The translations under genes were made by a program, and so were the position numbers. Positions 8,353 through 13,423 of a stretch of DNA of 13,423 bases are shown one piece after another. Position 1 is the stretch's first letter; each line of letters starts with the position of its first letter. A model generated the notes under the pieces. It was given only the letters and a program-made list of their open reading frames with translations, was not told the DNA's origin and did not search any database. The stretch lies in NCBI GenBank assembly GCA_015654495.1, contig JAATGW010000672.1:1-13423 (forward strand), given 5' to 3'. Source of the stretch: Chitinophagales bacterium. Lineage in GTDB: Bacteria; Bacteroidota; Bacteroidia; Chitinophagales; Chitinophagaceae.

Positions 8353-8400
8353 TTCGCTTCACATCCGGATCTTTACTACTATTGTCAAAAAAATAGTAGC

Positions 8401-9957
8401 ATGTCAGGCAAAAAATTCGGTCGCAGGCAAATACTCAAAATCGGTTCTGCCGCTGCTTTGTCTGCAATCGGATCGCCTGCTTTCGCTTCAGTTAAAAAGG
8501 AAACCGAAGAAGAAGTGGCTGGTGTGCCCGATTTGTCTGGTGCCGATAATGAAATCTGTTACCTGACAGCTTTAGAAATGCTTGCCTTGCTTCGGGCAAA
8601 GAAAATTTCTGCCCGCGAACTTATGCAGGCGCATCTGCAACAGATAGAGAAAATAAATAGTAAGGTCAATGCGATCATAACCCTGGTACCTGAAAATGAA
8701 CTCCTCGCACAGGCCCTCGCTGCGGATGAAGCATTCGCAAAAGGTAAACCAACAGGTGCATTGCACGGATTGCCGGTTGCTGCTAAAGATCTCACGGAAA
8801 CAAAAGGAATAAGAACCACCTACGGTTCACCGTTATGGAAGGATAATATTCCAACAGCTGATTCTCTATTGGTATCACGGCAAAAAAAAGCCGGTGCTAT
8901 TATAATTGGAAAATCAAATGTACCGGAGCTCGGCATGGGCTCACAAACTTTTAATCCCATTTTCGGTAAGACCTTGAATCCTTATGATCTTACAAAGACC
9001 TGCGGTGGTAGTACGGGTGGAGGAGCAGTGTCGCTCGCCTGCGGAATGGTGCCCCTGGCAGATGGAAGTGATATGGGGGGATCGTTAAGAAATCCCGGAA
9101 GCTTTTGTAATGTTGTCGGCTTGCGGCCATCACCTGGTCGGGTACCTGCTCCTGCAGCAAAATTGGCCTGGGGTACATTGGGTGTGCTGGGTCCGATGGC
9201 ACGTACTGTTGCTGATTGCGCATTGCTGCTTAGTGTGCAGGCCGGTCCTGATAGTCGTTCACCTATTTCAATTATGGAAGATCCGGCGCAGTTCGCAAAG
9301 CCATTACAACGAAATTTTAAAGGTGTGCGTGTTGCTTTTGTAAAAGATTTCGGACTGCCCTGGGAGAAAGAGGTGAAGGATGCTGTGGATGCGCAACGAA
9401 AAGTGTTCGAATCACTGGGATGCATAGTCGAAGTAGCAGAACCCGACATGACCGATGCCAATGAGTGTTTTGTCAATTTCCGGCATTGGCAGTACGAAGC
9501 TCAGTATGGTGAATTTCTCGCTACTGATAGTGACAAACTTAATGAATACACAAAATGGCATATTACTGAAGCGCGCAAACTAACAGGCCCATACCTGTCG
9601 CGACTCGAAATCAAGCGATCGAACTTATTCCGGCGTATGCAGCAGTTTATGGAGAAATATGAATTTCTGGTATTGCCCACCAGTCAGGTTTTGCCATTTG
9701 ATGTAAACACACCATATCCCAAAAATATTGAAAGTGTACAAATGGAAACCTATCTCGACTGGATGAAGTCGTCATATTATATTTCTATCGTGGGCAATCC
9801 GGCCTTGTCGATGCCATGTGCGTTTTCAAAAAATGGTTTGCCGATCGGGCTACAGATAGTGGGGCGGTTTAATAAGGATTGGAGTGTTTTGCAGATGGGA
9901 GCGGCGTTTGAAGCAGCGACCGGAGTTGGGAAGCGGAGGCCGGTGATCCACAGTTAA
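8401..9957 (+). CDS. Tat-exported amidase-signature family hydrolase
   Basis: Serine hydrolase of the amidase-signature family (related to GatA and FAAH), cleaving an amide or related bond; probably periplasmic. The N-terminus is a twin-arginine signal (GRRQILK at 7-13, hydrophobic stretch, likely cleavage after AFA near residue 29). The mature enzyme keeps the full Ser-cisSer-Lys triad: Lys129 in PVAAKDL, cis-Ser204 in CGGSTGGG and nucleophile Ser228 in DMGGSLR. Spacings of 75 and 24 residues match those I count for FAAH. The loop is GGST where most relatives have GGSS, with the catalytic Ser kept. The length of 518 aa is normal. No gatB or gatC is adjacent and the protein is exported, so a role as glutamyl-tRNA amidotransferase subunit is unlikely. 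It is 362 bp from the GH30 gene across repeats, so probably not part of that operon. Substrate unknown. Confidence 0.92.
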   Translation: MSGKKFGRRQILKIGSAAALSAIGSPAFASVKKETEEEVAGVPDLSGADNEICYLTALEMLALLRAKKISARELMQAHLQQIEKINSKVNAIITLVPENELLAQALAADEAFAKGKPTGALHGLPVAAKDLTETKGIRTTYGSPLWKDNIPTADSLLVSRQKKAGAIIIGKSNVPELGMGSQTFNPIFGKTLNPYDLTKTCGGSTGGGAVSLACGMVPLADGSDMGGSLRNPGSFCNVVGLRPSPGRVPAPAAKLAWGTLGVLGPMARTVADCALLLSVQAGPDSRSPISIMEDPAQFAKPLQRNFKGVRVAFVKDFGLPWEKEVKDAVDAQRKVFESLGCIVEVAEPDMTDANECFVNFRHWQYEAQYGEFLATDSDKLNEYTKWHITEARKLTGPYLSRLEIKRSNLFRRMQQFMEKYEFLVLPTSQVLPFDVNTPYPKNIESVQMETYLDWMKSSYYISIVGNPALSMPCAFSKNGLPIGLQIVGRFNKDWSVLQMGAAFEAATGVGKRRPVIHS

Positions 9958-10127
9958 CATGCCCATAAACACGATAAAATTCCCATGCCCCCAACGATTC
10001 CCATTCCAGTAATTCATCCCAGGTTTTGGAACAATAAACCTGTTAAAAAACATCTTATACCGTGAAACCACACAATTGTAAAAATGATCAATAGGGTAAT
10101 TTGGATCCAGGTAAAAATTAATCCTTC

Positions 10128-10709
10128 ATGTCTGAAAGATATTGTGGAAAATTTCGGAATGATTCCCCGCGGATGCACAATTGGAATTATTCGCAGGGTA
10201 CATTTTTCGTCACTATTGTTACAAAAAATCGGCAGCCTTATTTCGGTGAAATTATTGATGGTGAAATGCATTTGTCCATTTTGGGAAAAATTGTGAATGC
10301 AGAATGGTTGAAAACGGTTTCAATCCGACCGGATATGCATATCACCCTGGATGAATTTGAAATAATGCCGGATCATTTTCACGGGATTATTGGATTTAGA
10401 CAGGGTGGTGATCCGTGTCATCAGGATGTCACAATACGCGTTGGTTTTAATCGTAGGGACGCAATGCATTGCGTCCCTACGATTAAAACAACCAAAACGA
10501 TTGCAACGAATGTGAAAAACAAATTCGGCCCCCAATCAAAATACCTGGCTTCCATCATCCGCGGGTTTAAATCGTCAGTTACCACACAGGCACGTAAACT
10601 GGGATTGGTGTTTGACTGGCAACCAAGATATCATGAACATGCCATTCGTGATGACATGGAACTAAAACGCATAGTAGAATACATCAGGAATAATCCAACG
10701 AATTATTGA
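10128..10709 (+). CDS. REP-associated tyrosine transposase (RAYT, IS200-like Y1/HUH family)
   Basis: Single-strand DNA transposase of the HUH superfamily linked to dispersed REP palindromes. The N-terminal strand segment reads HNWNYSQGTFFVTIVTKNRQ (17-36). The HUH motif is His83-Phe84-His85 in MPDHFHG. The likely catalytic Tyr185 lies in the terminal helix EYIRNNP. The region FGPQSKYLASIIRGFKSSVT (133-152) and the later WQPRYHEH match the family. The length of 193 aa is usual. The start at 10128 (MSERY) fits relatives with a short basic lead before the NWDY-like motif. Residues 106-121 are encoded by a perfect 46-bp palindrome of the REP type, sitting in the variable loop between the HUH motif and the C-terminal helices; the frame stays open, so the enzyme may be functional. 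No partner orfB and no flanking terminal repeats are visible, as expected for a domesticated RAYT. Confidence 0.9.
   Translation: MSERYCGKFRNDSPRMHNWNYSQGTFFVTIVTKNRQPYFGEIIDGEMHLSILGKIVNAEWLKTVSIRPDMHITLDEFEIMPDHFHGIIGFRQGGDPCHQDVTIRVGFNRRDAMHCVPTIKTTKTIATNVKNKFGPQSKYLASIIRGFKSSVTTQARKLGLVFDWQPRYHEHAIRDDMELKRIVEYIRNNPTNY
10444..10489. repeat. REP-like palindrome, copy 2, inside the RAYT coding sequence
   Basis: A perfect 46-bp palindrome: left arm GTTTTAATCGTAGGGACGC, centre AATGCATT, right arm GCGTCCCTACGATTAAAAC. It shares the GTAGGGACGC core with the copy at 8313-8352 but has different, still complementary, outer arms. It encodes residues 106-121, including RRDAMHCVPT, with no stop. It would form a strong hairpin in the transposase mRNA. 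Confidence 0.92.
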
Positions 10710-10727
10710 TTTTGTGATTAGTACAAC

Positions 10728-10746
10728 GACGCGATATATCTCGTCC
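10728..10746. repeat. Degenerate REP-like palindrome just downstream of the RAYT gene
   Basis: GACGCGATATATCTCGTCC matches the hypothetical REP consensus core GACGCGATGCATCGCGTCC at 16 of 19 positions. Its first 18 bases still form a palindrome with one mismatch. It starts 19 bp after the RAYT stop. The outer GTAGG arm is not preserved, so this may be a decayed copy or chance. Confidence 0.4.
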
Positions 10747-11089
10747 AGGTATTTGCTGAAGATTGTGAAAGACATTCCTTATATGGTGAGTATATCCCAT
10801 GCTGCATAGGAACTACCTCAAAATACTTAACAAACCCCACCGTCAGCGAGGGTGGCACGCTGCTGAAAATATCTACAGCAATAATTCGAGGGATGGATTA
10901 GTTTTCCTATTGTATCCTGGAAGCAAACACCTCCGAGATCCTGGTCCTTAAAGCTTTGGGAAAAAGCCGGATTTTACCTGGTCATTGTACTTGTATCGAT
11001 TTTCTCTGGTCGATGAACTCCGGCATTTAACACCTGAATAAGATAATTCTCAAAGATATTCCGCCGTAGCAATTTATTAGCTGCAATAA

Positions 11090-11293
11090 CATTTCCCGCA
11101 CTCCGTTCCTTATGATGATCTTACCTTTAATTTCGATTTGCACCCTGGAGAAAGGGTTGCCCTTGCGTAGAGCAGTTCTCCTAAGTCGCAATTAATTTCA
11201 GGAAATAATTCTTCGCTTTTCAGCCAACTTACTGTTGTATTTCTTTACCATCAGGTTTACCTGATCAGAAATATCCTTTATACTGAAAGCATA
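11090..11293 (+). pseudogene. Possible decayed ABC-transporter ATPase fragment
   Basis: One + strand frame, interrupted by TAG at 11168-11170, reads YDDLTFNFDLHPGERVALA, then the stop, then SSSPKSQLISG. This lines up with the start of an ABC nucleotide-binding domain (LxDvsF.l.pGErvALVG) running into a Walker A box (GxSGSGKSTL), with the glycines lost and the K-S kept. Further on, VVFLYHQVYLIRNIL resembles the Q-loop area. No Walker B or signature motif remains. The fragment ends at a TAA (11291-11293). The match is by eye and short, so confidence is low. Confidence 0.35.
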
Positions 11294-11355
11294 ACTCCTT
11301 GCTAAACCCAAAAGTTCGGTTCAAGTAAATTTTTCACTATTAAATTATTCAACCT

Positions 11356-12417
11356 ATGAATCCTATCAGAATTATTCCAGTGCTATTGATTGCATCAATA
11401 CTAAGTTGCAATAAAAACGAGAGTCCCGCACAAAACCCAACAGCTGGTGCAACCAGTCCGGTTAATAGGGCAACCGCCGTTCCGCGTAATTCAGAAATTA
11501 CTTTTTCTTTTAGTGAGTCCATGGATCCAACGACTATTAACAATTCTACGTTTACTTTAAAGAAGGGGTCAACAAATATTCCGGGAACTGTGACCTATTC
11601 AGGTACAACGGCGAAATTTTCACCAAGTGATGACCTGTTATCTGCCACTGTTTATACCGCCACTATCACAACCGGCGCAAAAAACCTTGCGGGAAAAGGT
11701 CTTGCTGCTAATTCCGTGTGGACTTTCACAACAGCAGGCATAATCTCCAGCTCTGCCTTGCCGGTGGTAGATCTCGGAGTTTCCGGGAATTATGTTATTG
11801 TTGCTAAAACAGCTATAAATAATAATGCTACATCAGCAGTTACGGGTGATCTTGGCCTCAGCCCGGCTGCCACATCCTATATTACCGGATTTTCAATTAC
11901 TAACGCTACCGGATATGCGACTTCCGCGCAGGTAACCGGAAAGATATATGCGGCTGACATGGCAGTTCCAACGCCAATTAATATGACTACAGCGGTAAAT
12001 AATATGGTTACAGCATATAATGACGCAGCAGGACGTCCTTCACCTGACTTTCTGGAATTAGGCACAGGAAATATAGGTGGCAGAACACTGCTTCCAGGGC
12101 TTTACAAATGGACAGGCAATGTTACAATGCCGGCAAGTGTGACTATTAAAGGTGGTCCGAACGACGTTTGGATTTTTCAGGTTGCAGGAAATGTAACGAT
12201 GAGTTCGGCAGTAAGAATTACTTTGAGTGGAGGTGCGCAGGCCAAAAATATTTTCTGGCAGATTGCAGGTCAGGCAACCTTTGGAACTACTTCACATTTC
12301 GAAGGAATCATTTTATCGAAGACCGGAATTACTTTCCAGACCGGTGCGTCTATCAAGGGCAGGGCACTGGCTCAAACCGCGGTCATCCTGGATGGCAATA
12401 TTATCATGAAGCCATAG
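11356..12417 (+). CDS. Surface lipoprotein with SbsA Ig-like domain and DUF3494 ice-binding domain
   Basis: Predicted ice-binding (antifreeze/ice-adhesion) protein. The lipoprotein signal ends in lipobox ILSC with Cys18. A bacterial Ig-like SbsA domain follows (about 30-127: SPVNRATAVPRNSEITFSFS, then SMDPTTINNSTFTL, ending VWTFTTA). The C-terminal DUF3494 domain (about 135-353) has the family landmarks: GDLGLSPA near 164, the helix segment AYNDAAGRPSPD near 220, LLPGLYKW near 245, DVWIFQVAGN near 270, NIFWQIAGQATFGTTSHFEG near 298 and a GRALAQTAVILDGNII end. In known members this domain is a beta-solenoid whose flat face binds ice. The Ig domain probably acts as a spacer from the lipid anchor. 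It is a single-gene unit, with a terminator at 12439-12479. DUF3494 genes are often transferred between cold-living microbes. Family call is strong; ice activity is untested. Confidence 0.92.
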   Translation: MNPIRIIPVLLIASILSCNKNESPAQNPTAGATSPVNRATAVPRNSEITFSFSESMDPTTINNSTFTLKKGSTNIPGTVTYSGTTAKFSPSDDLLSATVYTATITTGAKNLAGKGLAANSVWTFTTAGIISSSALPVVDLGVSGNYVIVAKTAINNNATSAVTGDLGLSPAATSYITGFSITNATGYATSAQVTGKIYAADMAVPTPINMTTAVNNMVTAYNDAAGRPSPDFLELGTGNIGGRTLLPGLYKWTGNVTMPASVTIKGGPNDVWIFQVAGNVTMSSAVRITLSGGAQAKNIFWQIAGQATFGTTSHFEGIILSKTGITFQTGASIKGRALAQTAVILDGNIIMKP

Positions 12418-12438
12418 TTTTAAAAAAAGTATTAGTGT

Positions 12439-12479
12439 AAAAGGAGGGAGTCTGTAAAAGACTGTCTCCTTTTATTTTT
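12439..12479 (+). terminator. Rho-independent terminator of the ice-binding gene
   Basis: Hairpin 21 bp after the stop codon. The outer stem AAAAGGAG (12439-12446) pairs with CTCCTTTT (12466-12473), and the inner stem AGTCT (12449-12453) with AGACT (12459-12463). A GG/GT internal bulge lies between them and the loop is GTAAA. It is followed by ATTTTT (12474-12479). Confidence 0.88.
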
Positions 12480-12480
12480 G

Positions 12481-12639
12481 CTACATTTCAACCATATTGC
12501 AACAGGATTGGATATGTATCACCACAAGCGCCATGCGCCGAATCTTTTTTACCTCGATAAATCATAGCATGAAATAGATATTATTCTGGAAGGTGGCAAT
12601 GAACGTTATGCATATGAGATCAATCCGGCCACGCATTAA
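12481..12639 (+). pseudogene. Remnant of a DUF4143-type AAA ATPase C-terminus
   Basis: A + strand frame from about 12481 to the TAA at 12637-12639 reads, near its middle, HHKRHAPNLFYLDKS, then a TAG (12565-12567), then HEIDIILEGGNERYAYEINP. This matches the end of DUF4143-family ATPases, where a tyrosine/tryptophan-rich strand (NLYFWRDK-like) precedes an EIDlilE motif and an EIK-like ending, a nuclease-like fold. Everything upstream (P-loop ATPase) is gone and no start is present, so it is a dead fragment. It fills most of the 304-bp gap between the ice-binding gene and the peptidase gene; the rest of that gap shows nothing else coding. Confidence 0.5.
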
Positions 12640-12704
12640 CCAGAAATCAGACCACGAAAAGCAGAACCCCGACAAAAATGGCTCCGAGGTTTATCGCTAA
12701 CTTT

Positions 12705-12716
12705 AAACTTAAGTTT
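12705..12716. promoter_or_regulatory. Perfect 12-bp palindrome before the peptidase gene
   Basis: AAACTTAAGTTT lies 5 bp upstream of the peptidase start codon. It could be a small operator or just A/T-rich leader; nothing else supports regulation. Confidence 0.25.
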
Positions 12717-12721
12717 TTATA

Positions 12722-13423
12722 ATGAGTGCAATAATCACTATCATCGTAGTCGTCGCTTTTGTAATCATTCTCATCCAGGCCAGGAAAAAGAAGAATGTGC
12801 TCCAACCCGTACCAGTAACGGATGAATTGAACGCACTGCTGGAGAAGCATGTGGATTTTTACAGGCAATTGCCGGAGGAACAGAAAAAGCAGTTTAGCGA
12901 CCGTGTTGCAAAATTCCTCGCCAAGACGCGCATCGTTGGTGTGGGCGATGTACAAATCACTGATAGGGATCGGGTATACGTTGGCGCGAGTGCTATTATC
13001 CCGGTGTTTCATTTTCCCAACTGGGCGTATAATAATCTTGATGAAGTGCTGCTTTACCCCGGAACTTTCGATGAAAGTTTCCGTCAGCAGGGTGATGGAA
13101 GAAATGTACTCGGCATGGTAGGTGAAGGGGCGATGAACCGTGAAATGATTTTATCGCAGCCATCCCTCCACGCAGGTTTTGAGCAGAACAGCGCGGGCAA
13201 TACGGGCCTTCATGAATTTGTACACCTGGTAGATAAAACCGATGGCGCTACCGATGGATTGCCTGAATATCTCATTCCCAAATCCCTCACTGAACCGTGG
13301 TTGAAAGAAATACATAAAACCATTAGCGAGATCCGCCACCATGGATCTGATATCAGTCCCTATGCAGCCACCAACGAAGCGGAATTTCTGCCTGTTGTAT
13401 CGGAATATTTTTTTCAGAACACA
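12722..13423 (+). CDS. mtfA: MtfA-like M90 zinc peptidase with N-terminal membrane anchor, 3'-truncated
   Basis: Zinc metallopeptidase of the MtfA (M90) family. In E. coli MtfA interacts with the repressor Mlc and links to glucose-transport control; no Mlc context is visible here, so the role may differ. The 234 visible codons run open to the window end. Residues 2-19 form a transmembrane segment (AIITIIVVVAFVIILI), absent from E. coli MtfA, so this version is membrane-tethered. The zinc site is His164-Glu165-His168 in LHEFVHLVD, with a likely third ligand at Glu221 in NEAEF, followed by the conserved VVSEYFF. Other family landmarks are the VYVGASAIIPVF segment and the YPGTFDESF stretch. The start at ATG 12722 gives the anchor directly and follows the A/T-rich TAAACTTAAGTTTTTATA. 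The missing part is probably short, since relatives run to about 250-280 residues. Confidence 0.92.
   Translation, partial: MSAIITIIVVVAFVIILIQARKKKNVLQPVPVTDELNALLEKHVDFYRQLPEEQKKQFSDRVAKFLAKTRIVGVGDVQITDRDRVYVGASAIIPVFHFPNWAYNNLDEVLLYPGTFDESFRQQGDGRNVLGMVGEGAMNREMILSQPSLHAGFEQNSAGNTGLHEFVHLVDKTDGATDGLPEYLIPKSLTEPWLKEIHKTISEIRHHGSDISPYAATNEAEFLPVVSEYFFQNT

Larger units (their letters stand above)
8039..8400. repeat. Gene-free repeat island between GH30 and amidase genes
   Basis: No convincing coding sequence. The left half has degenerate CATAGGA/CATAGAA repeats (exact CATAGGA at 8118-8124, 8129-8135 and 8157-8163; related ACATAGAAAA units near 8268-8287). The middle has a CTTTTGC heptamer array (8191-8218). 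The right end has a REP-like palindrome (8313-8352). The low-complexity reading frames in this stretch are artefacts of these repeats. Confidence 0.75.
10710..11355. other. 646-bp gap without an intact gene
   Basis: Both strands are broken by stops and no intact coding sequence is recognisable. It contains a degenerate REP-like palindrome at its left end (10728-10746) and, on the + strand around 11090-11290, a frame resembling a decayed ABC-transporter ATPase. A short frame near 10965-11012 reads GFYLVIVLVSIFSG and could be a leftover membrane segment. The last ~60 bp should hold the promoter and ribosome site of the ice-binding gene; no clear consensus could be fixed. Confidence 0.6.

Noticed and set aside
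8067..8566. Small + strand open frames across the repeat island and amidase start
   Set aside because: Their translations come from the heptamer and REP repeats and out-of-frame amidase codons.
8982..9476. A 164-codon - strand frame inside the amidase gene
   Set aside because: It overlaps the amidase catalytic core, including both serines, has proline- and serine-rich shadow composition and matches no known family.
8401..9957. GatA subunit of tRNA-dependent amidotransferase
   Set aside because: The protein has a Tat export signal and no gatB/gatC neighbours, so it fits an exported amidase better.
10014..10271. A hydrophobic - strand frame overlapping the RAYT start
   Set aside because: It looks membrane-like but overlaps the conserved RAYT N-terminus and has no homology I recognise; the RAYT reading is much better supported.
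10415..10432. Small imperfect hairpin GTGTCATC-AG-GATGTCAC just before the RAYT palindrome
   Set aside because: Short stem with a mismatch; it could be chance in coding sequence and no second copy is seen in the window.

Overview
The window reads as chromosomal DNA of a Bacteroidota member, most likely family Chitinophagaceae. The evidence is a FecR-type anti-sigma factor followed by a SusC/SusD pair (the SusC with an N-terminal STN domain), A/T-rich start regions without strong Shine-Dalgarno sites, Bacteroidota-style lipoproteins, and Bacteroidota-type intergenic palindromes. All convincing genes lie on the + strand. TAG, TAA and TGA all serve as normal stops (TAG ends fecR, susD and the ice-binding gene), so no stop reassignment is indicated.

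Bases 1-8038 form a small polysaccharide-utilisation locus. It holds the 3' part of a FecR anti-sigma factor (1-930), a leader hairpin (951-982), a SusC/RagA TonB-dependent transporter with STN signalling domain (1053-4688), a SusD/RagB glycan-binding lipoprotein (4719-6212), and a PKD-GH30 glycosidase (6365-8038). The likely logic is that substrate binding at SusC signals through STN to FecR, which releases an ECF sigma factor (expected just upstream of the window) to transcribe susCD and the glycosidase. The GH30 frame is broken by an in-frame TAG at 7508-7510, between its two catalytic glutamates. Its start codon sits in the last unit of a heptamer-repeat inverted structure (6211-6371).

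Bases 8039-8400 are gene-free and repeat-rich: CATAGGA-type repeats, a CTTTTGC heptamer array, and a strong REP-like palindrome. A Tat-exported amidase-signature enzyme follows (8401-9957), then a REP-associated HUH/Y1 transposase (RAYT, 10128-10709). The RAYT coding sequence itself contains a perfect 46-bp palindrome with the same core as the one at 8313-8352. A degenerate third copy may lie just downstream of the RAYT.

Bases 10710-11355 hold no intact gene; part resembles a decayed ABC-transporter ATPase. A surface lipoprotein with an SbsA-like Ig domain and a DUF3494 ice-binding domain follows (11356-12417) and ends at a clear terminator. The next gap contains what looks like the decayed C-terminus of a DUF4143-type ATPase. 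The window ends inside an MtfA-like (M90) zinc peptidase with an N-terminal membrane anchor.

The most notable features are the REP palindrome nested in the RAYT gene, the heptamer-repeat leader that swallows the GH30 start codon, and the amber-split GH30. No complete novel defence or mobile system is evident.
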